From contig DASRDB010000003.1 of the NCBI GenBank assembly GCA_035652815.1, forward strand, positions 124,001-188,000: 64,000 nucleotides of DNA, in the 5' to 3' direction. The number at the start of each line of letters is the position of its first letter. Position 1 is the stretch's first letter. The translations under genes and the position numbers were made by a program. This stretch comes from DASRDB01 sp035652815 (GTDB taxonomy: Bacteria; Chloroflexota; Ktedonobacteria; Ktedonobacterales; Ktedonobacteraceae). Shown here one piece after another: positions 18,240 to 27,314 of this stretch. The notes beneath the pieces are model-generated. The model worked only from the letters and a program-made list of their open reading frames with translations. It was not told the origin of the DNA and searched no databases.

Positions 18240-18608
18240 CTACCCCTTCACCTCCAACGTGTAGCGTACCGTCTGGTATTGAATCAGCCCATCCTTGAAA
18301 ATGAAGGTGTCAACGCCATCGTTGACGCTGCCTTTCATGGAATCGGCAGTCCACTCAAGGAAGAGAATGTTATCTACATACGTTTCCTTGACATTCCACT
18401 TTGCCTGCGGTATCGCGCGAAAAACGGCGGCGAAGAAGTCACGAATGGCCGACTTCCCGCGTATCACGCCATCCTGAGTGATGACGACCGCATCTTCGGC
18501 ATAGTCCATTGCCGTCGCATCAAGGTCTTCATTGCCCAATGCCTGGGCGTGATGTCGAAAGACCTCTTGCGGAGTGCGCTTTGACAGCTCGGCTGCGGAT
18601 TGTGTCAT
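18240..18608 (-). CDS. SnoaL-like (NTF2 fold) protein
   Basis: A 122-residue single alpha+beta-barrel domain. VFRHHAQALGNEDLDATAMDYAEDAVVIT and GKSAIRDFF (quoted in parts: VFRHHAQALGNED, MDYAEDAVVIT, GKSAIRDFF) are typical of the SnoaL/DUF4440 group, whose members are isomerases, hydrolases or binding proteins. The start follows AAAGGAGTTACAGCC. It lies 21 bases after the amidohydrolase gene on the same strand and is probably co-transcribed with it. Substrate unknown. Confidence 0.85.
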   Translation of the reverse strand: MTQSAAELSKRTPQEVFRHHAQALGNEDLDATAMDYAEDAVVITQDGVIRGKSAIRDFFAAVFRAIPQAKWNVKETYVDNILFLEWTADSMKGSVNDGVDTFIFKDGLIQYQTVRYTLEVKG

Positions 18609-18629
18609 GGCTGTAACTCCTTTCTGTAG

Positions 18630-19634
18630 CTATGCGTTCCTCAATTCGGCCACCTTCTGCTCTACATCAATGCCCATCAGGCGCGCCAGGTTGCCGCCCA
18701 GAATCTTTTTCTTGGCCTGCTTGGTCAGTTGCGGATAGCCATATCCCGTCACCATGTCTTCCGGTAGTTCGAAGTTCCAGAAAGCGTCGAGCGCCCAGCG
18801 CGGGTGCCAGATGGGAGTTTCGCCGCCGTACAGGATTTTATCCTCGCCACACCAGAACATCAGTTTGCCCATGTTCTCGGCAAACGTGCGGGGAGCGCGC
18901 ACGATAAAGTTGAGCGTGGCGGCAATCGAGGCATACAGGTTGGGATAGCGTACCAACTGCCAGCAAATTTCATCAATGAACGGCAGGCCGACGTGGAAGA
19001 TCACAAAATTGATATCGGGGAAGTTGGCGGCTGCCCCATCCATATCCCAGGCCTGCGTATGTTCGATAGGCTGCGGGCCGAGCGGCACGCCCTTGTGAAC
19101 GCCAATGGTGGTGACGCCGAGTTCAAGTGCCTTCTCGAAAATGGGATAAGCGACACGGGGATCATCCATGCGCCAGGGGAACGGCTCGCCATAGTCATAG
19201 CGCACGTTGTAGAGCTTGAATGCTTTTGCGCCAAATTCCTTGACCTGCCGCTCCATCAGATCAAGCGCCTTGCGGCCTTCGAGCGGGTTGATGGTGCCCC
19301 AGAAAATAGCGCGGTCGGGATATCGCTGCGCCATTGCCGCGCACTTCTCCCACTGGGAAAGGCCATCATAGAAGAGATCGGTGAGCGGTAGAGGTTGGGC
19401 AACGATCATATCTGTGCCGGATTCCTCGAACACCATGCGCGCAATCTCGTCGATGTTCCACTCGCGCAGGAATTCTTCGGGTCCAAGCACACGTTCTCCA
19501 GGGGGAGTTAGCACCTGGTGAAAGGCGTAGAGGTGATTAATGAACATCTGGCCCGGCTTGCCATAGGCGTTGTTCAGGTCGAAGTTAAAGACGTGACATA
19601 CGCAGTCAAAAACAAAGGCATCATTGTCCAGCAT
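18630..19634 (-). CDS. Amidohydrolase-2 family metal-dependent hydrolase
   Basis: A 334-residue TIM-barrel protein of the amidohydrolase-related (ACMSD-like) group. Seen are an N-terminal DCVCHVFNF in place of the usual DxHxH, a mid-barrel VHKGVPLG, VIFHVGLPFIDE, and a C-terminal YGGETPIWHPRW with the acid near the end of the barrel. The first metal motif is CxH rather than HxH, so metal binding may differ from classical members. It lies between the SnoaL and DUF59 genes, with all three on the minus strand and short gaps. Members decarboxylate or hydrolyse aromatic or lactone compounds. Confidence 0.82.
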   Translation of the reverse strand: MLDNDAFVFDCVCHVFNFDLNNAYGKPGQMFINHLYAFHQVLTPPGERVLGPEEFLREWNIDEIARMVFEESGTDMIVAQPLPLTDLFYDGLSQWEKCAAMAQRYPDRAIFWGTINPLEGRKALDLMERQVKEFGAKAFKLYNVRYDYGEPFPWRMDDPRVAYPIFEKALELGVTTIGVHKGVPLGPQPIEHTQAWDMDGAAANFPDINFVIFHVGLPFIDEICWQLVRYPNLYASIAATLNFIVRAPRTFAENMGKLMFWCGEDKILYGGETPIWHPRWALDAFWNFELPEDMVTGYGYPQLTKQAKKKILGGNLARLMGIDVEQKVAELRNA

Positions 19635-19660
19635 GACATACTCCTCTTCTGTGCTTCGAT

Positions 19661-20083
19661 TCAGGAAATAGACGGCGATGAAGGCGCGGCAGCAGCCTGT
19701 TGGGCCTCTCGTTCAAGACGGCGCTGGCGCAAGGGCAGTAACTGGGCCATCGGCAGGGTTAATTTGCGCCGGGCGCTTTCGGACATGCGCTCTGGTGTCC
19801 AGACGGCGTTCCAGACAATCTCGGTATCCACCTCAGCCACACCTTCAAGCGCGCGTACCTGCTGGTCGATCATCTGGAGCAAATGGGTTGAAAATGGACA
19901 CCAGCCAGAGGTAAGCAGCAGTTCCACCCGCACGTTCTGCCCGCTTTCATCGACCTGCACACCCGCGATCAGACCCAGTTCAACGATACTGACTTCACGC
20001 TCTTTACAGCAGGGGTCGTAGCAGGCCCGCAAAGCATCCATGACCTGCTCTTGCGTTACGTGAGACACGCTCTTTTCAGGCAA
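19661..20083 (-). CDS. DUF59/MIP18-family metal-sulfur cluster assembly protein
   Basis: 140 residues, starting at a TTG preceded by AAGGAG at six bases. The longer upstream frame is not protein-like. The DUF59 fold is visible: MDALRACYDPCCKEREVSIVELGLI, then VRVELLLTSGWCPFSTHLLQMI (in parts: MDALRACYDPCC; VELGLIAGV; LTSGWCPFS), with the conserved Asp-Pro and the reactive cysteine before the Pro-Phe. An extra Cys-Cys pair follows DP. The family helps deliver Fe-S clusters or acts in ring-hydroxylase (PaaD-like) systems. The context with an amidohydrolase suggests maturation of a catabolic enzyme, which is inference. Confidence 0.8.
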   Translation of the reverse strand: MPEKSVSHVTQEQVMDALRACYDPCCKEREVSIVELGLIAGVQVDESGQNVRVELLLTSGWCPFSTHLLQMIDQQVRALEGVAEVDTEIVWNAVWTPERMSESARRKLTLPMAQLLPLRQRRLEREAQQAAAAPSSPSIS

Positions 20084-20396
20084 AGGAAGCTCCTTTCCTT
20101 CAAATGGAAACTCACTAAGAGGGATAACGTACAAAATAGATAGTGCTACGCGAACTACGATTAGGAAACAGGTACACTCAACGACAGACAAACAGATAGT
20201 GAAGGAAAGTTCGTACCAATGCAAGTATATTCGGCAAATTAAAAAAGCACAAGGGAAAACCCCAGACAATTCGCTTAGCAAAAAGTACTCATGAATAACT
20301 GTTCATGAAACACAACCAGGGGTTAGTTCGTCATAATATGCGTCATACCTGAAGAAAAGGTAAAAAACCACCCACATACATGCAGGAACATGCAGC
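20084..20396. other. Divergent intergenic region
   Basis: 313 bases between the DUF59 gene (-) and the first Ser/Thr kinase (+). It is A+T-rich and must carry both promoters. I see no strong -35/-10 pair, no hairpin longer than eight bases and no coding potential. AGGAACATGCAGC precedes the kinase start. Confidence 0.5.
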
Positions 20397-22643
20397 ATGA
20401 GACCTGACGAACAATCCATTTCACAGCCTGTGGAAACACAAATGCTGGGACGCTACCGCCTGCTGCGTTTACTGGGGCGCGGGGGCATGGGTGAGGTCTG
20501 GTTGGGAGAGGACCCGAAGCTGCGCAGGCAGGTGGCAATCAAGACCCTGCCAGTGCATACCCAGGGCGACCAGGAATACCTGCAACGCTTTGAGCGCGAA
20601 GCGCATGCAGCGGCGGCGCTCAATCACCCGCATATCCTGCCGGTGCATGATTACGGCGAGGAGCGGCTGGCAAATGGGCAGGCAATTTCCTACCTCGTCA
20701 TGCCCTACGTGCCGGGCGGCTCGCTCAGCGACCGCATTAGCCGGGTAGCAAACAACCGGCAGGCGATGCCACAACAAGAAGCGCTGCACTATCTCTCCCA
20801 GGCAGCAGAGGCTATTGATTACGCGCACACTCAAGGCGTCATTCATCGCGACGTGAAGCCTGCCAATATGCTCTTACGCAATGATGGCTGGCTGCTGCTG
20901 GCCGATTTCGGTATCGCGCGTATGCTCGGTGAGCAGAACCGCCTGACCCAAACCGGAGTTGGCTTCGGCACACCCGAATACATGGCTCCAGAACAGGCGC
21001 AGGGACGCGCAGAACCCGCCAGCGACAACTACAGTCTGGCGGTCATCGCCTACCAGTTATTCACAGGTAGAGTGCCGTTCAAGGCGGATACGCCCTACGC
21101 GACCACTATTCAGCACATCATCTCGCCGCCCCCACCGCCGCGCCAGATCAATCCCGCGCTCTCTCCGGCCATTGAAACCATCCTTTTGCAGGGACTCGCG
21201 AAAAACCCGGAGCAGCGCCTTCCTTCGGCTCGCGCTTTTATCAACGCACTGCAGCAGGCGGCTGCCAGTGCGCCTTACGAATCGACGTTCTTTCAACAGG
21301 CTCCCGCTGTAGCTGGATATGCTGATCCTGCTATAACGGGAGCAAATGCATTAACCCCGCCCAACACACCATCTATAAATCAAGGGATCACGCGCCGAAA
21401 TCTCCTTATTGGAGTCGGTGCCGCCGCGCTGGTTGCCGGGGCTGGGCTGGGAACCTGGGCTTTTGTCTCACACCAGGGACAGCAAAATCCCTCACAAACG
21501 AGAGGCAGTGCATCTACCTCGCGCACTTCTACCACAAAAAGTTCCACCGCGCCGGATTTCATCCTGCAAGGACATAACGAAGATGTCACCACTATAGGGT
21601 GGTCGCCATCTTCTTCACAAATAAATCGGCTGATTTCAATTGGCCTGGATGGGCAGGCGCTGGCGTGGAATATTCCCACCCCCACAAACCAGACACAGAC
21701 GCTCAAACCAATCGGTTTGCAAAGCCCCGGCGTTACTGATGTCACCATGCTTCTGGCCTGGTCGCCAGATGGCTCCGCCGTAGCCATCGGTAACGTCAGC
21801 TCAGGCTCAACAAATATTGATCTAACTCATGGCTACGTCTCTTTTTATAAAAATGACATGAGTGGAATGGCTTTTAACCTGACAGCCCCTGTTCAGCTTA
21901 CGGGTAGCAACGTACTAAACGCCATGTCCTGGTTCCCTGGCCAATACCTGATTATAGCGAACAATCTTAGCACACCTGATAGTCAGCTTTTCACGCAATT
22001 CACACTATTCGACCCACTTCACAGCACACGGCCTCTGAATACTGCTACCAGGCCTTTCTATATCAGCGAGACGCGGGCATACCCGGCATCAGTAATGGTT
22101 CCCTCGCCCGCCGATCCCTCGACTTTAGCCATCGCCACAACTGGAGGCGCAAACGATGCCATTACCCTTGCGCATCTAACGCCCAGCTTAAAGCCAACCA
22201 TAAACCTGTTAACCAACCAGTTGCAGCTCTTTGGACCATCCGGCGCGGCCTGGTCTTCCGACGGCAACTTTCTCGCCGCCTTTTGCTATGACCACACCCT
22301 CAATTCCAGCAGCATTGTTGTTTGGAGCAAGCTGGACAATTACAGCAAGGTCAACGCACCGACCTTAGCGAGCGGCTTTACAGTCGATTTGACCGCGCTT
22401 GCCTGGTCTCCCACCTCCAATTATCTGCTAGCTGCGGGCGATGTCAACGGTAATATCCATATCTGGAAATACTATCCTGGTCCTTCTGCTTCTGGCAATA
22501 GACTGCCAATTCTCACACTTGCGGGGCCAAAAAACGCGAAAGTTACGGCCCTGGCATGGTCGATTGATGGGAACTGGCTGGCCGCGGGTTACAACGACTT
22601 GAACGACAGCATTTACATCTGGAATAGTTCATTCTGGTCATAA
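20397..22643 (+). CDS. Transmembrane Ser/Thr protein kinase with WD40-like C-terminal domain
   Basis: 748 residues. The N-terminal Hanks-type kinase domain (about residues 20-285) shows GRGGMGEVW (P-loop), VAIK (K49), HRDVKPAN (catalytic D152), DFG (170-172) and APE. A single membrane helix at residues 336-357 is preceded by RR, placing the kinase inside and the C-terminus outside. The outside part has WD40-type blades (GWSPSSSQINRLISIGLDG, LAWSPDGSAVAIG, LAWSPTSNYLLAAGD; each shown in fragments) that probably sense a ligand or partner. All catalytic motifs are intact. It is followed 18 bases later by a paralogue of the same architecture. Confidence 0.95.
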   Translation: MRPDEQSISQPVETQMLGRYRLLRLLGRGGMGEVWLGEDPKLRRQVAIKTLPVHTQGDQEYLQRFEREAHAAAALNHPHILPVHDYGEERLANGQAISYLVMPYVPGGSLSDRISRVANNRQAMPQQEALHYLSQAAEAIDYAHTQGVIHRDVKPANMLLRNDGWLLLADFGIARMLGEQNRLTQTGVGFGTPEYMAPEQAQGRAEPASDNYSLAVIAYQLFTGRVPFKADTPYATTIQHIISPPPPPRQINPALSPAIETILLQGLAKNPEQRLPSARAFINALQQAAASAPYESTFFQQAPAVAGYADPAITGANALTPPNTPSINQGITRRNLLIGVGAAALVAGAGLGTWAFVSHQGQQNPSQTRGSASTSRTSTTKSSTAPDFILQGHNEDVTTIGWSPSSSQINRLISIGLDGQALAWNIPTPTNQTQTLKPIGLQSPGVTDVTMLLAWSPDGSAVAIGNVSSGSTNIDLTHGYVSFYKNDMSGMAFNLTAPVQLTGSNVLNAMSWFPGQYLIIANNLSTPDSQLFTQFTLFDPLHSTRPLNTATRPFYISETRAYPASVMVPSPADPSTLAIATTGGANDAITLAHLTPSLKPTINLLTNQLQLFGPSGAAWSSDGNFLAAFCYDHTLNSSSIVVWSKLDNYSKVNAPTLASGFTVDLTALAWSPTSNYLLAAGDVNGNIHIWKYYPGPSASGNRLPILTLAGPKNAKVTALAWSIDGNWLAAGYNDLNDSIYIWNSSFWS

Positions 22644-22661
22644 CAAAGGATTCTGGCACAT

Positions 22662-25106
22662 ATGAACGTTCTGAGAGACTGGCAAGGCCGCATGCCTGGC
22701 CGCTATCGCTTGCTTCGCCTGCTTGGGCGCGGCGGAATGGGCGAAGTATGGCTGGCCGAGGATAGCCAGCTTAAACGACAGGTAGCACTCAAAATATTGC
22801 CCTCAGTAAGGGCCAGCGATACTGCTTATCGGGCCGACTTCGAGCGCGAGGCGCGGGCCGCTGCCGCGCTTGAGCATCCCAACATCCTACCTGTACATGA
22901 CTTTGGCGAACAAACCATCGAACAAGACATGATCGTCACTTACCTGGTGACGCCCTTTATAAGTGGCGGCTCATTACGCGACCGCCTGCGCGCCGCAAAC
23001 GGGCCGTTACCGCCAACTGAGGCGCTGCACTATCTCAAGCAGGCCGCTCAGGCTATCGACTTCGCGCACAGCAAGGGTGTATTGCACCGCGACATCAAAC
23101 CGGCCAACATGCTTTTGCAGAATAGCTGGCTCTACCTCGCCGATTTCGGCATCGCGAAGTTGCTGAGCAGCGCCACCTTCGCGGGTCAAACGCATTCTGG
23201 CGCGGGCACACCGGAATTTATGGCACCGGAACAGGCGCAGGGGCAAGCGGAGTCAGCTAGCGATCGCTACAGCTTTGCCGTCACAGCGTACCAGCTTTTG
23301 ACGGGCCAGTTACCTTTTCGCGGCAATCCCCTCAACGTGCTGCGACAGCAGGTGGAAGTGCAGCCGCCATTACCTCGCACATTCAATCCATCCCTGCCGC
23401 CATTTGTGGAACAGCTACTCCTATGGGGGCTGGCAAAACGCCCAGAAGATCGTCCCGCCTCCTGCAAAGTACTGGTTGAAGCACTGGAAGGAACCTGGCA
23501 GCCAGTCCCACGCATGCCATCTGACCCCATGTCCACTGTTCTTGCGCCCTGGAAGCAGCCGCGAGAGGCACAATCCTCGCCATTGTATCCACCTATGGCA
23601 GGTACGGCGCACCAGCCTCTCGCCGTACCTTCACAACCCACCATTTCGCCGGGCAACCAACCAGCATACCAGGTTGCGCCCGCTTTTCCCACGCCGCAAC
23701 CAGTACCCAACATGGTTTCCACCCCCAATGCTACTACCCATGCCTCAAATCTCCAATCACCCTCGCCGTTCGCGACGACGGCACCTTTTGCCGCGGGAAC
23801 ACCTGTCCCTGGTCAGCAGATAGCAGTACCCCAGCCTCCACCGGTCACACCATCGCAAGAAAAAAGTCTCGTTTCGCGTAGAACGCTGCTCATCGGTGGA
23901 ATTAGCGCAGTCGCGCTTGCTGCGGTAGGAGGAACGGCTTTCTACTTCTACAGGCGAGCGCATACGACGCCAACTATAACGCCCCTACAAGTGCCACGTC
24001 CTCGCCCGGTTCCTGGTCCGCGTCAATTGATTCCCGGTATTCCTCTCCTGTCGCTTACCGGTCACACAAAATCGGTCACGCAGATTGCCTGGGACCCGGC
24101 TGGCCACTATCTGGCAACCGGCAGCGAAGATACACATGTGCTGTTGTGGGATATCGGCAGCGCATTGCAATCAAATTCAAACAGCTATCGCCCGCTCAAC
24201 ACGCCTACCCGCGACTGGAAACTGCCGAACATGATTGGACCGAATTCGCTCGGCTGGTCGCCCGATGGACACTATATCGCCACCGTAGTCCTCGATAGCC
24301 ACGTCTACCTGATTGATACTCGCAGCAGCGCGCAGGCACAGCCTTATACCGACAATAGCCAGGCAAACAACGTTGTGCCGCCCAACTATTTTGTGCTGGC
24401 GTGGTCTCCTACCAGCGATACATTTGCTACGCATGCCTTTAACGAGGAATCGGGAACTCAGATTGATCTCTGGCAGGTGGGACGCGCCACCGGGCCTGTG
24501 CGCACATTTGGCTCCGACAACGCGGGCAGCACTCTCATTATGGATGCTCTAAGCTGGTCGCTTGATGGCGCGTGGATAGCCGGAAATACGCTTGGCGGAA
24601 AAGCGCTGGTCTGGAACGTTGTTTCAGGACAGGTCAAGCAGGTGCTTTCACTGGCCGACCGACCTCAATTTAACAACGTTCACGTCATCAGCAATACAAG
24701 CGAAGCCTGGTCGCCTGTAGAGCCGCATATCCTGGCAGTATCAGATCTTGATCTCGTCTATATCTTTGATGCTGTGCAGAATAGAATACTTCTCACGTTG
24801 CAAATAGACGAACCATTACTGAACGGGGATATTCACCCGCCCTATGCCTGGGCAATGGCCTGGTCGCCCAATGGACGCTACCTGGCAGTGTGCTATCCTC
24901 GCACACCTCGTATCTACATCTGGGATATACAAACGCTGCGCCAGACAACTGCGCCTAATACGTTCGTCAAACAACAACTGTTCTTTCCAACTAAAAGTAT
25001 TACCAATGGCGCAACTATCTGCGTTTCCTGGTCGCCCGATGGACGCTATATCGCGGCAGGCTATGGAGACTCTACAGCTATTGTCTGGAAAGTCGATGCC
25101 TCCTGA
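22662..25106 (+). CDS. Transmembrane Ser/Thr protein kinase with WD40-like C-terminal domain (paralogue)
   Basis: 814 residues with the same plan as its upstream neighbour. The kinase domain has GRGGMGEVW (residues 22-30), K44 in VALK, D144 in HRDIKPAN and DFG at 161-163. A Pro/Gln/Thr-rich linker of about 130 residues follows, then a membrane helix near residues 410-431 preceded by SRR. The WD40-like blades have clear repeats such as LSLTGHTKSVTQIAWDP and WSPDGRYIAAGYGDS. The longer linker is the main difference. The 18-base gap implies one transcript, so the pair probably arose by tandem duplication and may work together. Confidence 0.95.
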   Translation: MNVLRDWQGRMPGRYRLLRLLGRGGMGEVWLAEDSQLKRQVALKILPSVRASDTAYRADFEREARAAAALEHPNILPVHDFGEQTIEQDMIVTYLVTPFISGGSLRDRLRAANGPLPPTEALHYLKQAAQAIDFAHSKGVLHRDIKPANMLLQNSWLYLADFGIAKLLSSATFAGQTHSGAGTPEFMAPEQAQGQAESASDRYSFAVTAYQLLTGQLPFRGNPLNVLRQQVEVQPPLPRTFNPSLPPFVEQLLLWGLAKRPEDRPASCKVLVEALEGTWQPVPRMPSDPMSTVLAPWKQPREAQSSPLYPPMAGTAHQPLAVPSQPTISPGNQPAYQVAPAFPTPQPVPNMVSTPNATTHASNLQSPSPFATTAPFAAGTPVPGQQIAVPQPPPVTPSQEKSLVSRRTLLIGGISAVALAAVGGTAFYFYRRAHTTPTITPLQVPRPRPVPGPRQLIPGIPLLSLTGHTKSVTQIAWDPAGHYLATGSEDTHVLLWDIGSALQSNSNSYRPLNTPTRDWKLPNMIGPNSLGWSPDGHYIATVVLDSHVYLIDTRSSAQAQPYTDNSQANNVVPPNYFVLAWSPTSDTFATHAFNEESGTQIDLWQVGRATGPVRTFGSDNAGSTLIMDALSWSLDGAWIAGNTLGGKALVWNVVSGQVKQVLSLADRPQFNNVHVISNTSEAWSPVEPHILAVSDLDLVYIFDAVQNRILLTLQIDEPLLNGDIHPPYAWAMAWSPNGRYLAVCYPRTPRIYIWDIQTLRQTTAPNTFVKQQLFFPTKSITNGATICVSWSPDGRYIAAGYGDSTAIVWKVDAS

Positions 25107-25155
25107 AATTGTGATACAATGACCAGCGAAATCACTTTCACCGGCAGGAGTTGTT

Positions 25156-26100
25156 GTGCGTATAGTTTCGTTATTAGCCAGCGCTACTGAAATGGTCGCA
25201 GCCCTGGGCTGTCTCGATCAACTGGTGGGCCGCTCGCATGAATGCGACTACCCGCCAGAAGTTCTCTCACTGCCTGTCGTGAGCAGAGTCCAGATAGAGG
25301 TCAATACCAGTAGCGCGCAGATCGATGCACAGATTCGCCAGCTCGCGCAGAGCCGTTTGACGGCAGAGGAAGCAGCGCTGAAAGCCCTGAGCATCTATGC
25401 TATTGATGTACAGATGCTACAGCAATTGAGGCCAGATGTGATCCTGACGCAGACGCAGTGCGAGGTATGCGCGGTGAGCGAGCGCGATGTGATGCGCGCC
25501 GTTCAGGAATTGACCGGCCTGCATCCACGCATTGTCTCGCTCGCTCCCTACCGTCTGAGCGATGTATGGGAAGACGTGATACGTGTTGGAGATGCGCTCG
25601 GACGTCGCGAACAGGCGCAGCAACTCGCGCAGGGCTACATACAACGCCTGGAACGCCTGCGCGAGAGAACTTCTCAGATGGGCAGCAGACCTCGTGTGGC
25701 CGTACTCGAATGGCTCGATCCGCTCATGGGAGCGGGCAACTGGACGCCTGAACTGGTGGCCTATGCTGGCGGCGAAAATCTTTTCGGAGAAACCGGTCTG
25801 CATACACCCTGGATCACCTGGGATGACTTGCTAGCGGCAGACCCTGATATCATCGTACTCGCTCCCTGCGGCTTTACCCTCGAGCGCACCCTTCAAGATG
25901 TTCCCCTGCTACAACAGCACGAGAAATGGCGGGCATTGAGCGCCGTAAAAAATGGCCGGGTCTATGCTATCGATGGCAATGCCTATCTGAACCGCTCGGG
26001 GCCTCGTCTCGTCGAATCTGCGGAACTACTTGGATGCCTGTTCTCGGAAATACTTCCTGATCCTGACTTTCCTTCCCATGTATGGATGCAACTAGCCTGA
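25156..26100 (+). CDS. BtuF/TroA-like cobalamin-binding-type protein without signal peptide
   Basis: 314 residues, GTG start five bases after GGCAGGAG. The fold is the bacterial substrate-binding type III: an N-terminal RIVSLLASATEMVAALG, a long linking helix, then VAVLEWLDPLMGAGNWTPEL (in parts: VAVLEWLDPLMGAG) and DIIVLAPCGF. These match the cobalamin/iron-siderophore ABC-binding COG. There is no signal peptide or lipobox, and no permease or ATPase gene is nearby. A cytoplasmic role, for example corrinoid handling or sensing, is as likely as transport. Confidence 0.82.
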   Translation: MRIVSLLASATEMVAALGCLDQLVGRSHECDYPPEVLSLPVVSRVQIEVNTSSAQIDAQIRQLAQSRLTAEEAALKALSIYAIDVQMLQQLRPDVILTQTQCEVCAVSERDVMRAVQELTGLHPRIVSLAPYRLSDVWEDVIRVGDALGRREQAQQLAQGYIQRLERLRERTSQMGSRPRVAVLEWLDPLMGAGNWTPELVAYAGGENLFGETGLHTPWITWDDLLAADPDIIVLAPCGFTLERTLQDVPLLQQHEKWRALSAVKNGRVYAIDGNAYLNRSGPRLVESAELLGCLFSEILPDPDFPSHVWMQLA

Positions 26101-26219
26101 TTTAGCGAGCAGAAATGGGAACTTTTGGGATTCGTTTTCGTTCTTTGCTTATAGAAGGTTTGTTGTATAATTTCCTTAAGGGATAGGTATTTGTACGGGA
26201 GTCGGAAGGCAAGAGTAGC

Positions 26220-26447
26220 ATGGACGCAATTATTGGACGCTATCGAGTACATCTCGAAGATGACGGCACGCTCATCCTCAAACATCCAGCCGGAATTGCA
26301 TTTGACTTGTTAGCTGAGGAAACGTTGGGTTTACTTGAATTCCTCAGTGTTTATCGCAAATCACTGCTGATGGTGCTTCGCGAAACAGATGGGGAAATGG
26401 AACGCATTGCCATAAAAGAGTCGCTAGAACAGAAACACGAGGGTTAA
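26220..26447 (+). CDS. Small protein, unknown
   Basis: 75 residues with a good SD (GGAAGG, 11 bases upstream). A TATAAT -10 box lies at 26166-26171, with TTGCTT at 26145-26150 as a weakly spaced -35. The sequence (IGRYRVHLEDDGTLILKHPA then DLLAEETLGLLEFLSVYR) predicts a beta hairpin followed by helices, acidic overall. I do not recognise a family. It is convergent with the membrane protein gene at 26.5 kb. Confidence 0.65.
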   Translation: MDAIIGRYRVHLEDDGTLILKHPAGIAFDLLAEETLGLLEFLSVYRKSLLMVLRETDGEMERIAIKESLEQKHEG

Positions 26448-26476
26448 CGCCTGTTCAAGCGCAAATAATAAAAATA

Positions 26477-26514
26477 CCTGAAAAGAGCGGGATTCTTCCC
26501 TTCCTCTTTCCAGG
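26477..26514 (-). terminator. Terminator of small membrane protein gene
   Basis: The arms 26477-26487 and 26504-26514 pair over 11 bases with one G-U. On the minus strand the stem is followed by TATTTTTATT. It may also stop the convergent 26.2-kb gene. Confidence 0.75.
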
Positions 26515-26524
26515 TGGTTTATGC

Positions 26525-26779
26525 TTACATCTCGCGAGCACGTGGTGCCATTGCCCAGAAAATCATCACGATGAACAGGGCAAATAGCAGGATAAGTACA
26601 CCTACCAGGCCATCAACGAGACCGGAGAGATCAAGCTGGAAAATAGCCGCTAGAATAAAGACCAGAACCAGCAGTAAGCCGAGAATGGGGAAAATAAGCA
26701 TCATCGAGAAACGTGAAGCGGCAGAGGCTTTACGTGGTTCGGCGGTCGTATACTCAAAATCTGTATCGAGAGGCTCCAT
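26525..26779 (-). CDS. Small two-helix membrane protein, unknown
   Basis: 84 residues from the ATG preceded by AAAGGTGCTGT. The N-terminus is polar and acidic (MEPLDTDFEYTTAEP). Two hydrophobic helices follow (about residues 26-48 and 55-77) with a short LDLSGL turn. No family is recognised. A clear terminator lies directly downstream. Confidence 0.7.
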   Translation of the reverse strand: MEPLDTDFEYTTAEPRKASAASRFSMMLIFPILGLLLVLVFILAAIFQLDLSGLVDGLVGVLILLFALFIVMIFWAMAPRAREM

Positions 26780-26954
26780 ACAGCACCTTTCTACCGTAAT
26801 AGGACGCACTACAAACCAGTGCGCGACAATTGCTCCTCCAGCTACCCCCGCTCAATGCCGGATAGTAGCTGCCATCTGGCAATATTATAGTCCTTCCCCA
26901 GGGCAAACGCAACCACTTCCCCAAAAACGGGCAAAAAAATTCGGCCTTACAGGC

Positions 26955-27173
26955 CTACACAGCAGATGGTTGTGTCGAAACGGACCAGCCGCTCGTCTGG
27001 CTTACCGCCGGGGCATCAACAGATGAAATAGTCGGGAGCGAACGAAACCGGTTAAGATACCGCCGCAATTCCAGCGCATTGACATGATACATGGAGCCAT
27101 CACAGGTTGCCTGAATGCTGCCATCTGCTAACGCGCTACAGAGATCGGCCAGAGTTGGGATACGGTCTGACAC
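26955..27173 (-). CDS. Small HTH-like protein, unknown
   Basis: 72 residues, GTG start preceded by GGAGGTGTCCC, a near-ideal SD. The segment IPTLADLCSALADGSIQATCDGSMYHVNALELRRYL (in parts: IPTLADLCSALADG; MYHVNALELRRYLNRF) has the spacing of a MerR/excisionase-type helix-turn-helix. There the second half holds YHVNALELRRYL in place of the usual YRIxxxDLxxF. The last 25 residues are Ser/Thr-rich and probably disordered. The fold assignment is tentative. Confidence 0.6.
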   Translation of the reverse strand: MSDRIPTLADLCSALADGSIQATCDGSMYHVNALELRRYLNRFRSLPTISSVDAPAVSQTSGWSVSTQPSAV

Positions 27174-27314
27174 GGGACACCTCCCTACAAAATGTGCTTG
27201 TTTATTGTATCGGCAGGTTGGCGATAAACCTCATTGTTCCCCTCTTGCTAACTATACGTTTGCAAGCTGCCTTGCGTTTCATAACGCGCGCTTTACTGAT
27301 GAGAACACGTAAGC

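Noticed and set aside
27044..27053. GAAACCGGTT, a partial copy of the LacI operator
   Set aside because: It lies inside a coding region, is only ten bases, and is not near a promoter.
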